Below, piece after piece: positions 36,550 to 45,583 of a stretch of DNA of 64,000 bases. The position numbers were made by a program, and so were the translations under genes. The notes below the pieces were generated by a model that had not been told where the DNA came from, did no database searches, and was given only the letters and a program-made list of their open reading frames with translations. The stretch's first letter is position 1, and each line of letters starts with the position of its first letter. The DNA comes from Paenibacillus rubinfantis (GTDB lineage Bacteria > Bacillota > Bacilli > Paenibacillales > Paenibacillaceae), in assembly GCF_001486505.1 (NCBI RefSeq), contig NZ_LN909064.1, positions 434,001 to 498,000 on the forward strand, in the 5' to 3' direction.

Positions 36550-38603
36550 ATGGAAAAAGCATTGCCAATCAGCGGCGCGGATCACGATCAAACGACGCTG
36601 CAAATTACCGGAATGACCTGCGCCGCCTGTGCGGCCCGGATCGAGAAGGGGTTAAACCGGCTGCCTGGCGTCGAGCAGGCCAACGTCAATCTTGCGCTGG
36701 AAACCGCGCAAGTCCGCTTTGAGCCGGGGGCCGTCTCGCTGGAGCAGATCATCGACAAGGTGAGCCAGTTGGGCTACGGCGCGGTGTTGAAGCCGTCCGA
36801 GCAGGAGTCCGAGGATATCCGCACGCGGGAAATCCGGAAGCAAAGAAATAAACTGATTGTGTCAGCGGTCCTTGCGTTCCCGCTGCTGTGGGCGATGGCT
36901 GGGCATTTTTCCTTCACCTCTTGGATCTGGACGCCGGAGCTGTTCATGAACCCGTGGTTCCAACTCGTGCTGGCGACGCCGGTGCAGTTCGTTATCGGGC
37001 GCGGATTCTACGTCGGGGCTTACAAGGCGCTACGCAGCCGCAGCGCTAATATGGACGTATTGGTCGCGCTTGGGACGTCAGCGGCGTATTTTTACAGCCT
37101 GTATCTGAGCTTGGAGTCGTTGTCGATGCCTCACGGTCATACCCCCCAGCTGTATTATGAAACAAGCTCGATCCTGATTACGCTAATCCTGCTCGGCAAA
37201 TGGTTTGAGGCGTTAGCCAAAGGCCGCTCCTCGCAAGCGATCAAAACGCTGATGGGGCTGCAGGCCAAAACGGCGCTTGTCCTTAAAGACGGCGTTGAGA
37301 CCGAGATGCTGATTGAAGCGGTTGTTCCGGGTGACGTGTTGATCGTTAAACCTGGGGAAAAGATTCCGGTCGACGGGTTGGTGATCGGCGGCGCTTCCTC
37401 GGTGGATGAATCGATGTTGACCGGGGAGAGCATCCCGGTGGAGAAGAAGGAAGGCGACGCAGTGATCGGCGCGACCGTCAACAAACATGGCGTGCTGCGT
37501 GTGCAGGCCGCTAAAGTCGGCAGCGAGACCGCGCTTGCGCAGATCATCCGCGTTGTTGAGGAGGCACAAGGCTCGAAAGCACCGATTCAGCGGGTGGCGG
37601 ATGTGATCTCCGGGATTTTTGTCCCGATTGTAGTTGGGATTGCTGTGGTTACGTTTTTGGTGTGGTTCTTCTTGGTGGCGCCGGGCAGCTTCGCCGAGGC
37701 GCTGGAAAAGGCGATCGCCGTGCTGGTCATCGCGTGCCCTTGCGCGCTGGGGCTGGCGACGCCTACGTCGATTATGGCCGGGTCCGGACGGGCCGCGGAG
37801 TACGGCATCCTGTTTAAGGGCGGCGAGCATCTCGAGGCCGCCCAGGGGTTGCAGGCGATCGTGCTGGATAAGACCGGCACGATCACGCGGGGGCAGCCGG
37901 AGCTGCGGGAAGTCGTCCCGGCCGAGGGCTGGGACGACGCGGCATTGCTCCGGCTCGTCGGCGCCGCCGAGCGCCCGCGGAGGCCGACATGGCCGCGCTG
38001 GAAGCGGCCGGCCAAACCGTGCTGCTCGTGGCGGTAGACGGCGTCTACGCCGGCATGGTCGCCGTGAGCGACACCGTGAAGGAGACGTCCAAGGCCGCGG
38101 TGGCGCGGATGAAGGAGATGGGCCTTCACGTGGTGATGATCACCGGCGATAACGTGCGCACCGCCCAGGCGATCGCCGCCGAGGTCGGGATCGACGAGGT
38201 GCTGGCCGAGGTGCTCCCGGAAGGCAAAGCCGCCGAGGTGAAAAAGCTGCAGGCCCGCGGCCTGAAGACGGCGATGGTAGGCGACGGCATCAACGATGCG
38301 CCGGCGCTGGCCGTAGCCGACGTCGGCATCGCTATCGGCACGGGCACCGACGTGGCTATGGAGGCCGCTGACGTCACGCTGATGCGCGGCGACCTGCAAG
38401 GCGTGCCGGATGCGATCGCCATGAGCAAGCGCACGATGGGCAACATCAAGCAGAACCTGTTCTGGGCGCTTGCCTACAATACGATCGGCATCCCGGTGGC
38501 GGCCGCAGGTTTCTTAGCCCCGTGGCTCGCCGGCGCGGCGATGGCGCTTAGCTCGGTCTCGGTAGTGCTGAACGCGTTGCGTTTGCAGCGGGTGAAGCTG
38601 TAA
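36550..38603 (+). pseudogene. copA: copper P-type ATPase CopA with internal deletion and frameshift
   Basis: The first frame (36550 to about 37970) encodes the HMA domain (GMTCAAC), the actuator motif [15 protein letters not shown] and DKTGTIT, and runs to GAAE. It then reads off frame and stops at 38037. The second frame resumes at about 37980 with [17 protein letters not shown] and continues through [14 protein letters not shown] and the last two transmembrane helices to 38603. Most of the nucleotide-binding domain, including the His-Pro motif, is missing (roughly 80-100 residues). Junction DNA is GC-rich. As written it cannot bind ATP normally. It could be real or an assembly error; regulatory sites and flanks look intact. 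Confidence 0.85.
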
Positions 38604-38610
38604 CAGATCA

Positions 38611-38677
38611 AAAACAACAAGCCTTCATGCGCAAGGTTCCGGGGAATCCCGGTCTTGCGTTGTGAAGGCTTGTTTTT
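38611..38677. terminator. bidirectional intrinsic terminator
   Basis: A long stem of ACAAGCCTTCA / TGAAGGCTTGT with an inner GCGCAAG / CTTGCGT, and A-run and T-run flanks. It separates copA from the convergent operon. Confidence 0.9.
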
Positions 38678-38688
38678 CGTGCGCTATG

Positions 38689-39306
38689 TTATCGAAGCGA
38701 AAGCGAAGAAGATTCTCCGATAATGCCTTGTTCCTCCAGGGCGAGGATGAAACTCTTCATTAGCTCGACGTTGGCCGTGATGGCGGAAATGTCGGGCTTT
38801 TTGAACTTCTCCGTAATGGTTAACGTAGCGCGTCCGCTCTTGATTCGCAGCCGAATATGAACGTTGGGATGGGGGGTTAGCAGCTCCTCCACCCCCTGAT
38901 GCTTTAAGGCGGATCGCAGCAGACTGGGGTGGGAAGCCTTGGCCTGGAACCGCTTGTTCATGGCGGAGTTCGGGAGTGACGTTTCCCGGAGCCTCCCGGT
39001 AAACCAGGCTAAGATCGGCCGTTTGGCCGAAAATAAATCAAACTCCAGTTTGCGGCGCGGCCGGAAGCTGTATTTAACGGTGATGACGTACGTATTCCCG
39101 GATGACTCGCTACTTGGGTCGGTGACCGTCACCTCGCAGGCTCCGAAGCTGCGGGGGAGCGGTGTCTGCACATGCTGCCCCTTGTACTTCCAGCCTCGGA
39201 ACTTTCCGGCGGCATAAGCCCCCCCAGAGGATCTAGCGAACTCCTTCAACAGGGTCGTCGACTTGGGTTCCCACCACGGCTTACGATTTTCCTTCGTCTG
39301 TGTCAT
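38689..39306 (-). CDS. hypothetical protein, third gene of the SPFH operon
   Basis: 205 residues, no signal peptide or transmembrane helix, basic N-terminal half. I do not recognise a family. Notable segments are WWEPKSTTLLKEFARSSGG, RGWKYKGQHVQTPLPRSFG and a beta-rich middle (GNTYVITVKYSFRPRRKLEF). AGGAGG lies 9 bp before the ATG at 39306, inside the end of the ribbon-helix-helix gene it overlaps by 26 bp, so the two are translationally linked. Probably cytoplasmic. Confidence 0.75.
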   Translation of the reverse strand: MTQTKENRKPWWEPKSTTLLKEFARSSGGAYAAGKFRGWKYKGQHVQTPLPRSFGACEVTVTDPSSESSGNTYVITVKYSFRPRRKLEFDLFSAKRPILAWFTGRLRETSLPNSAMNKRFQAKASHPSLLRSALKHQGVEELLTPHPNVHIRLRIKSGRATLTITEKFKKPDISAITANVELMKSFILALEEQGIIGESSSLSLR

Positions 39307-39487
39307 GCTTCTCTTCCTCCTTGCCCGGCGCTCGGGTGGAAGGCAGTCTTCCCTCGCGGCGCAATGCTTCTCGCAGCAGGTATTCGATATGACCATTCAC
39401 GCTTCGGAATTCGTCCGCTGCCCAGCGTTCCAAAGCCTGATAGAGAGTCGGGTCAAGGCGAAGTGGGAAGCTTTTCTTGCTGGCCAT
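39281..39487 (-). CDS. ribbon-helix-helix (Arc-like) DNA-binding protein
   Basis: 68 residues. SFPLRLDPTLYQALERWAADEFRSVNGHIEYLLREALR has the beta-strand-helix-helix pattern of Arc/MetJ-type regulators. The C-terminal 20 residues are charged. It starts 20 bp after the SPFH gene stop and overlaps the next gene. It may autoregulate the operon (inference). Such small proteins are often annotated as antitoxins, but no toxin-like partner is evident. Confidence 0.85.
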   Translation of the reverse strand: MASKKSFPLRLDPTLYQALERWAADEFRSVNGHIEYLLREALRREGRLPSTRAPGKEEEKHDTDEGKS

Positions 39488-39506
39488 CGTGAATGGATGC
39501 CCCTAA

Positions 39507-40358
39507 TTAGTACAACGTGCTGGTGTTGATGACCGGCTGGGCGGAACGGTCGGACACGACGGCGACGAGCAGGTTATTGATCATGGCGGCTTTGCGTTCG
39601 TCATCCAATTCGACGACTTGGCCGGCCTGCAGCCGCTCGATGGCCATCTGTACCATGGTGACGGCACCGTCGACGATTTTCTCGCGTGCCGCAATGATCG
39701 CTTCGGCTTGTTGCCGTTGCAGCATGGCGCTGGCAATCTCGGTCGAGTAGGCCAGATGCGTCAGACGCGATTCAATGACTTTTACACCGGCGATGGCCAG
39801 GCGGTTTTGCAGCTCGCTGGTCAGTTCCAGCGCAATCTCCTCTGTATTGGCACGCAGGGAGAAACCGGAGTCGTTCAACTGATCATACGGATATTTGCTC
39901 GCTACGTGACGCAAGGCGGCTTCGCTTTGAATTTCGACGAAGGTTTCGTATTCGTCTACTTCGAACAGCGCTTTGGCGGAGTCGACCACTGAGAATACGA
40001 CAACCGTAGCGATTTCGATCGGATTCCCGTTCACGTCGTTGACTTTCAACTTGGCGCTGTTGAAGTTACGGACGCGCAGGGACACTTTTTTGCGAGACGA
40101 AAACGGGATGGCTAGATAGAAGCCGCTCTTGCGGATGACACCGAGATACCGTCCAAAGAAGGTGACGACTGCCGCTTGGTTCGGCTGGACAATCGTAAGC
40201 CCGGTCAAGAGCATGAAGGCAATAACGAAGGAGAGTGAACCGCCAATTACGGGGACCACTTCGCCCAGCGTCACGAGGTATACCCCCAACGCTGTGAATC
40301 CCAACAGGAACAGCAGGGCAACAAAACCGTTCAGGTACGAAATTTCTTTTTCTTTCAT
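39507..40358 (-). CDS. SPFH domain membrane protein
   Basis: About 283 residues from ATG 40358, with AAGGAGTG upstream; the open frame extends further to 40463, without a ribosome binding site. Two N-terminal transmembrane helices (about 10-30 and 34-55) are followed by an SPFH domain (VQPNQAAVVTFFGRYLGVIR) and a coiled-coil segment (MLQRQQAEAIIAAREKIVDG). It differs from the stomatin-like protein at 10241 in having two helices and a short tail. First gene of the three-gene operon. Confidence 0.9.
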   Translation of the reverse strand: MKEKEISYLNGFVALLFLLGFTALGVYLVTLGEVVPVIGGSLSFVIAFMLLTGLTIVQPNQAAVVTFFGRYLGVIRKSGFYLAIPFSSRKKVSLRVRNFNSAKLKVNDVNGNPIEIATVVVFSVVDSAKALFEVDEYETFVEIQSEAALRHVASKYPYDQLNDSGFSLRANTEEIALELTSELQNRLAIAGVKVIESRLTHLAYSTEIASAMLQRQQAEAIIAAREKIVDGAVTMVQMAIERLQAGQVVELDDERKAAMINNLLVAVVSDRSAQPVINTSTLY

Positions 40359-40600
40359 CTTGTATGACACTCCTTCAATTGCATATTGAATTGATACTGT
40401 TATGATATCACTTTTGCAATAAATTGTAAATAGTCGCTCAGGAGAGGGAGGATAGAAGGGCAATGGTTTGAAAACGTGGCTGGAGTGGGAGGGAATTAGT
40501 TGGGACCTAAATGGAATGAAGAGGATGGAGAGTAACAGGGCTCGGATGAAACAGAGTGAATGGTGGAAATTACTCTGTACGCGATGAGCTTGATGCGAGT

Positions 40601-41180
40601 GGAGACTAGTTAGATCACGCCGTGCAGTGTGCGATCGGGGAGAAGGAGATTACTTAGGTAGCTGGATAGAGTGAAGTGGATGCAGGAGGTTCGTTAGGTA
40701 ACTGGATAGAGTGAAGTGGTGGCAGGAGACTCGTTAGGTGTTTGGAGAGCTATAGGGTAGTTGCAGGAGATTCGTTAGGTGGTTAGAGAGTTAAAGGGAT
40801 GGGCAGATGGAGACTTGGAGACTAATTAAGGTTTGAGTAGGGAGGGAGTGGAGCGTTTTGAGTTGCCTAAGTGGTTGTGGGGCGGCTGGAGTGCGAGGAG
40901 ACTAGTTAGATCACGCCGTGCAGTGTGCGGCCGGGGAGAAGGAGATTACTTAGGTAACTGGATAGAGTGAAGTGGTGACAGGAGACTCGTTAGGTAACTG
41001 GATAGAGTGAAGTGGATGCAGGGGGTACGTTAGGTGCTTGGAGAGTATGGGGTGGTTGCAGGAGATTCGTTAGGTGGTTAGAGAGTTAAAGGGATGGGCA
41101 GATGGGGACTTGGAGACTAATTAAGGTTTGAGTAGGGAGGAAGTAGGAGCGGTTTGAGTTTGCTAGGTGGTTGTGGGGAG
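40601..41180. repeat. tandem duplication (about 296 bp and 285 bp) built from 40-bp subrepeats
   Basis: Copy 1 covers 40601-40896 and copy 2 runs from 40897 to about 41180, with near-identity. Within each copy, units beginning AGGAGATTCGTTAGGT (or close variants) start every 40 bp: 40644, 40684, 40724, 40765, 40805, and 40940, 40980, 41020, 41060, 41100. The plus strand is strongly purine-rich with few C. Degenerate versions extend left to about 40440. No credible ORF. Confidence 0.85.
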
Positions 41181-41212
41181 AGGGAGGGGTTAATGCGAGT
41201 TACTGAAGCTGA

Positions 41213-41391
41213 ATTGTTGTATTTACTACAACATTTTTCTTGGGTTTTGAGGCAAAGTTGCGAAAATGTTGTAAAACCTGCAACATTTATTGGGCTTAAG
41301 CGTGGTTTCGGGCTAAAATGTTGTACTTTTTACAACATTTTGTCCGCGGGGGGCGAGACAGCAAAAAAATGTTGCACTTAATGCAACATTT
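41213..41391. repeat. four inverted repeats (AAATGTTG...CAACATTT) at a 50-bp period
   Basis: Hairpin-forming units centred near 41225, 41276, 41328 and 41379, each with arms like AATGTTGTA / TACAACATT and a 5-7-nt loop. Spacing is about 51 bp. They lie directly after the purine-rich tandem repeats. Confidence 0.85.
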
Positions 41392-41430
41392 AGGTGAGCC
41401 GTTACAACGCAGCAGCCAATCATCAGCGCA

Positions 41431-41616
41431 GAGCCGCCCGCACCGATGGCAAGCTCGGCCTTGATTAGCCCGGAGCCGCCCGCACCGATGGCAAGCTCGG
41501 CCTTGATTAGCGCAGAGCCGCCCGCACCGATGCCAAGGTCGGCCTTGATCAGCGCAGAGCCGCCCGCACCGATGCCAAGCTCGGCCTTGATTAGCCCCAG
41601 AGCCGCCCGCACCGTT
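41431..41616. repeat. 42-bp tandem repeat, about 4.5 copies
   Basis: GAGCCGCCCGCACCGATG starts at 41431, 41473, 41515 and 41557, and a variant starts at 41600, each followed by CAAGCTCGGCCTTGATTAG. Because 42 is divisible by three, it is open in several frames (14-residue peptide repeats on either strand). No ribosome binding site supports a gene. Confidence 0.85.
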
Positions 41617-41700
41617 ACCACGGCAGGTCAGCGACTCATATTGGAGCTGCCGCCCCCAGCATCTCCCCCGTATTTCACCCCGCAGAATCGCCCCACCGTC

Positions 41701-42375
41701 TCAACTAATCCAGATCATCTCGGAGTCGGCTAGCTTCCAGGTACCTTGCTCAAGCTTCAACGTGATCCTGGCGCCGACGGCACCTGTGCCGGAGCGGTAC
41801 TTGGAGCCTTCGATCCGGGCGGAGTCTTCGGTAATCTCGACTTTGTCGACGCGCAGCAGCACGCCTTTTAGAGTTGGGCTGTTCTGATCGGGATTTTCCT
41901 CCTCGATCAGCTGTTCCAGCGTGCGGTCGCGAATTTCGGTGCCGAAGCTTTGCAAATGGTTGATGATATAGGTTTTATCGTCTTCCGTAAGCTGAGTCAT
42001 CTCGCTAAGGTCGACGGCGATATAGTCCATTTCGTGGTTCAGCGCTTCGTCCAGCTTCATCATGGCCTCAAAGGTCATGGCATAGAGCTGCCCGGCTGAA
42101 CCGTTCATTTCCTCGTGCAGGGCCTTGGGTTTATCGCTCCCGTTTGCGGCCTTCTCCTCGTCCGGGTCCGGGACATGGCCGCTAGCGTGATCCGGTTCCG
42201 TTTGTCCGACTTCGCTGGTGGGCGGATCTTGCTCCAGAACAGGCTGGTTAACCGTCGGCGGAACCGCTGCTTTGTCTCCTTCACCGCTTGAAGAGCAGGC
42301 GGCGGCCAAAATCAACACGGACACGGCGGCCAGGCAGATCAGCAGGCAGACACGCAGCCCTTTTCGCAAACGCAT
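41701..42375 (-). CDS. hypothetical lipoprotein
   Basis: 224 residues. A lipoprotein signal ends in LAAAC (Cys 27), followed by a Pro/Glu/Asp-rich linker (to about residue 85) and a globular C-terminal domain with EIRDRTLEQLIEEENPD and a final beta-rich part ending LKLEQGTWKLADSEMIWIS. This end resembles small DUF4878/NTF2-like lipoproteins, but I cannot assign a family. Monocistronic, between the repeat arrays and the MocR gene. Confidence 0.75.
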   Translation of the reverse strand: MRLRKGLRVCLLICLAAVSVLILAAACSSSGEGDKAAVPPTVNQPVLEQDPPTSEVGQTEPDHASGHVPDPDEEKAANGSDKPKALHEEMNGSAGQLYAMTFEAMMKLDEALNHEMDYIAVDLSEMTQLTEDDKTYIINHLQSFGTEIRDRTLEQLIEEENPDQNSPTLKGVLLRVDKVEITEDSARIEGSKYRSGTGAVGARITLKLEQGTWKLADSEMIWIS

Positions 42376-42438
42376 GTGAAATTCCCCCTTCGTACATATA
42401 AACGATCCAGAAAGGCAAATAGTTTCCTCCTGACCCGC

Positions 42439-43887
42439 CTAACCCAAAGACCGGACGATCTCACCCAAACGGGCGATTCCTTGTGTCAACTCCTCTGCGG
42501 TGGCATAGGCGTAGGAGAGGCGCAAACGGCCGTCTGCCTCGCGGTCGTACAAGTGCCCCGGATTGATTAGAAGGCCGGCTTTCAATGCGGCGTCAAACAC
42601 TTTGCGTGGGGAGGGGGAGCCATGAAGGTTCAGCCATATATAAAAACCTCCCCGCGGCGCTTCCCAGTCGGCGATATCGCGAAAATGCCGCGCTAAAGCG
42701 TCCAACGCCGCTTCACGCCGCAGGCGGAGCGCCGCCCGAAGCCGCTCGAGATGGCGGTCGTACCTGCCGCTCTCCAGCCATTCGGCCGCCACCTGCTGCG
42801 AAAGCGCGCTGGAGCCGTAATCGCTTTGCATTTTGATATCAGCTAACCGTTCAATGACGGGCTGCGGGCCGGCGATCCAGCCAATCCGCAGCCCGGGGCT
42901 CAGCGATTTGGACAGACTGCCAAGATACAGTACGCTGCCGCTGGCATCATAGGCTTTGAGCGGCAGCGGCGGCGGCTCATCCAGCCACAACTCGCGGTAG
43001 ACGTCGTCCTCAACGAGGGGCAACCGGGCCGCCTCGCAGACCTCCAGCAGTTGATGCCGACGCGCCTCACTCATGACCGTTCCGCTCGGATTATGGAAGG
43101 TTGGGATGGTATACAGCAAAGCGCTTGAATACTGCTTGGCATATACCGATAACAGGTCGGCGCGAAGCCCCTGTTCATCCATCGGCACGCCGCGCAGCTT
43201 CATGCCGGCGCTCTGAAACACAGGGACCGAATACAGATAGGATGGCCGTTCGGTGAGCACCGTCGAACCCCGGTGGAGCAAGCCGACGGCAATCAGCTGA
43301 AGCGCCTGCAGGGCACCGGAGACGATCAGCAGCGACGACGGCGTCACGGTGATCCCCAGACGGTTTAATCGAGCGGCAATCGCCGCCCGCAGTCGCAGAT
43401 CCCCGTTAGGCTCGCCATAGCCGAGGTTTGGCGCATGCTTCGCCATCCCGGCCAACAGCTCGGCCATCTCGGCCTGCGGCAGCAGATCCGGGCCCATCTC
43501 GCCGGTGCCAAGCCGCAGGATGCCCGGCTGGAACTCCGCCCGGTTGATCTCCTGGACCGCCGGCAAATTGGGGTACTGCACGCCGGCGCTGACGTATTCG
43601 TTCCAGTCGGGCGGCGGGGAGGCGGTCAGCACCCCCCAAGTCCGGTTCATGACGCGGGTGCCGCCGCCCCGGTCACCTTGAAGTAGACCAGCAGCGACCA
43701 GCTCGTCCAGCGCAGCGACCACCGTGCTGCGGTTGACGCCAAACCGTGCGGCCAACTCTCGTTGCGACGGGATCCGCGTCCCGACGGGCCACTCGCCGCT
43801 TGCGATCCGATCGCGCAGATGCTCCATGATCTGACGGTGGAGCGGGATCGGCGAATTCCGGCTGGGACGCCAAGTCGAATGGTTCAT
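42439..43887 (-). CDS. MocR-type PLP-dependent transcriptional regulator
   Basis: 482 residues. A GntR winged helix at about 12-80 (LHRQIMEHLRDRIASGEWPV, GVNRSTVVAALDELVAAGLL) is fused to a class I aminotransferase-like domain (about 110-480) with SLSKSLSPGLRIGW containing the PLP-binding Lys. Family members use the aminotransferase domain to sense PLP or amino compounds. It is divergent from a LysE-type exporter gene, a plausible target (inference). Confidence 0.92.
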   Translation of the reverse strand: MNHSTWRPSRNSPIPLHRQIMEHLRDRIASGEWPVGTRIPSQRELAARFGVNRSTVVAALDELVAAGLLQGDRGGGTRVMNRTWGVLTASPPPDWNEYVSAGVQYPNLPAVQEINRAEFQPGILRLGTGEMGPDLLPQAEMAELLAGMAKHAPNLGYGEPNGDLRLRAAIAARLNRLGITVTPSSLLIVSGALQALQLIAVGLLHRGSTVLTERPSYLYSVPVFQSAGMKLRGVPMDEQGLRADLLSVYAKQYSSALLYTIPTFHNPSGTVMSEARRHQLLEVCEAARLPLVEDDVYRELWLDEPPPLPLKAYDASGSVLYLGSLSKSLSPGLRIGWIAGPQPVIERLADIKMQSDYGSSALSQQVAAEWLESGRYDRHLERLRAALRLRREAALDALARHFRDIADWEAPRGGFYIWLNLHGSPSPRKVFDAALKAGLLINPGHLYDREADGRLRLSYAYATAEELTQGIARLGEIVRSLG

Positions 43888-44053
43888 GTGGGTAACCCTC
43901 CTATTTGCAGGATTGCAGCTTTTACGTGTGAACGGCGTTATTTTCCCTATTATATCGTTTGGTTGGTTTGTAATCCATCCAAATGGCTGGAGCCAAAACC
44001 GAGGCGGCCGGTTACAATAAGGTTCTGGGTAGAGGTGGAAAGGGGAGAGAGAA

Positions 44054-44671
44054 ATGTTAGGTGCGGCGATTCATGGTTTTTTCCTGGCGTTTGGATTGAT
44101 TTTGCCGTTAGGGGTGCAGAATGTATTCGTGTTTAATCAGGGGGCTGCCGGGCGGAAGCTGCGACGGGCCTTGCCGGCCGTCCTGACCGCCGCCTTAGGC
44201 GATACGATATTAATTATGCTGGCGGTGCTGGGTGTCTCGGTGCTGATCCTGTCCTGGGCTTGGCTTAAAATCGCACTTTTTGCGGCGGGAGCGGTCTTTA
44301 TGATCTACATCGGCTGGACGATTTGGAGGGATGCCTCCACGCCGGCTTCCGCCGGGGCAACCGGTTTGCCTGCTAAGAAGCAGGTGGTGTTTGCTGTGTC
44401 GGTCACGTTCTTGAATCCGCACGCGATTCTGGATACGGTCGGGGTCATCGGGACAAGCTCCATGAGCTACACCGGCGGAGCGAAGTGGGCGTTTACGCTG
44501 GCGACGATTTTGGTGTCGTGGATTTGGTTTGGCGGTTTAGCCCTTGCGGGGAAAATGATCGGAAGCCTGGACCAGGGAGGCGCGATGCTGCGCGGAATTA
44601 ACCGGGTATCGGCACTCATCGTTTGGGGGATGGCGATTTATATGCTTTACACCGGGCTTATCCGCAACTAG
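44054..44671 (+). CDS. LysE/ArgO family amino acid exporter
   Basis: 205 residues with six transmembrane helices. The N-terminus HGFFLAFGLILPLGVQNVFVFNQG carries the family LGxxN motif, and TFLNPHAILDTVGVIG is the second conserved motif. It exports basic amino acids in characterised relatives. It is divergent from the MocR gene, with GGGAGAGAG before the ATG. Confidence 0.93.
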   Translation: MLGAAIHGFFLAFGLILPLGVQNVFVFNQGAAGRKLRRALPAVLTAALGDTILIMLAVLGVSVLILSWAWLKIALFAAGAVFMIYIGWTIWRDASTPASAGATGLPAKKQVVFAVSVTFLNPHAILDTVGVIGTSSMSYTGGAKWAFTLATILVSWIWFGGLALAGKMIGSLDQGGAMLRGINRVSALIVWGMAIYMLYTGLIRN

Positions 44672-44760
44672 AAGAGGGGCGCTGTGGGGGCAGCCTTGCT
44701 TCATATGGAGGAAAGTTCCATAATGGGACTATCATGATGCAAGGAATAGGAGTGTGGAGG

Positions 44761-45504
44761 ATGAACGAGACGATATCCAAGATGATGCAACATCGTTCGA
44801 TTCGAAAATACAGCGATCAGCCGGTCACCCAAGAGATGGTGGAGCAAATCGTGTCTGCCGGGCAGATGGCCTCCAGCTCGAGTAATGTGCAGGCCTATAG
44901 CGTCATCGCGGTAACGGATGCGGGGCGAAAAGCCAAGTTGGCCGAGCTTTGCGGCAACCAAGCTTATGTAGCGGAATGTCCCGTTTTCCTGGTTTGGTGC
45001 GCGGACCTGTCAAGGCTTAAACAGGCGGCGGAGCGTTATATCCCATCGCAAACCACTTATGAAGCTACGACCGAAAATTTCATCGTAGCCACGGTGGATA
45101 CGGCGCTGGCGGCCCAAAATGCCGCGGTGGCTGCAGAATCGCTGGGGCTCGGGATCGTGTATATCGGCGGTATCCGCAATCAAAGCGAACAAGTCGCAAC
45201 GCTGCTGGATCTTCCGCGCCTGGCGTATCCCGTCTTTGGGATGTGCCTGGGTTACCCGGATCAGGAGCCGGGATTGCGACCGCGGCTTCCGCTGCCGGCT
45301 GTACTGCACTGGAACGGCTATGACGCTGCTGGTCAGGACAAGCAGGTGGCGGACTATGATGAGGTGATGTCGACGTATCTGCGCGAACGGACCGGCGGAT
45401 CGAAGGACACCCCTTGGTCCGAGCTGATGGCCGAGAAGCTGGCGCAACCTGCACGCCTGCATCTACGTCAATTTTTAGCGCAGCGCGGGTTCGAATTGAA
45501 ATAA
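44761..45504 (+). CDS. nitroreductase family oxidoreductase (NfrA/NfsA-like)
   Basis: About 247 residues. MMQHRSIRKYSDQPVTQEMV and MASSSSNVQAYSV are the FMN-binding motifs of the nitroreductase family, and SLGLGIVYIGGIRN follows the NfsA/FRP-like pattern. ATG 44761 has AGGAGTG six bases upstream. It likely reduces flavin, nitro or disulphide compounds using NADPH. A terminator follows. Confidence 0.9.
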   Translation: MNETISKMMQHRSIRKYSDQPVTQEMVEQIVSAGQMASSSSNVQAYSVIAVTDAGRKAKLAELCGNQAYVAECPVFLVWCADLSRLKQAAERYIPSQTTYEATTENFIVATVDTALAAQNAAVAAESLGLGIVYIGGIRNQSEQVATLLDLPRLAYPVFGMCLGYPDQEPGLRPRLPLPAVLHWNGYDAAGQDKQVADYDEVMSTYLRERTGGSKDTPWSELMAEKLAQPARLHLRQFLAQRGFELK

Positions 45505-45511
45505 GGCAAAT

Positions 45512-45557
45512 AAGCTGTCCCGTTCGGGTCGTAGGACCCGGGGGACAGCTTTTTTTC
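45512..45557 (+). terminator. intrinsic terminator
   Basis: AAGCTGTCCC / GGGGACAGCTT with inner CGGGTC / GACCCG, followed by seven T residues. Confidence 0.92.
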
Positions 45558-45583
45558 GCAGTGTCGCTTGGGGGAAGGTGGCA

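Noticed and set aside
37587..38399. 270-residue minus-strand ORF opposite copA
   Set aside because: His/Arg/Ala-rich shadow of a GC-rich coding region with no recognisable domain or ribosome binding site.
39281..39487. Antitoxin of a toxin-antitoxin pair
   Set aside because: The RHH fold fits, but neither neighbour looks like a toxin; a regulator of the SPFH operon is simpler.
40601..41391. CRISPR array
   Set aside because: Regular 40-bp and 51-bp periods were considered, but the intervals between motif copies are themselves similar or short, repeats are degenerate, and no cas genes are present.
41313..41733. Small repeat proteins encoded by the 42-bp array on either strand
   Set aside because: Open frames arise because 42 is a multiple of three; no ribosome binding site or promoter, and the minus-strand frame runs through the hairpin array.
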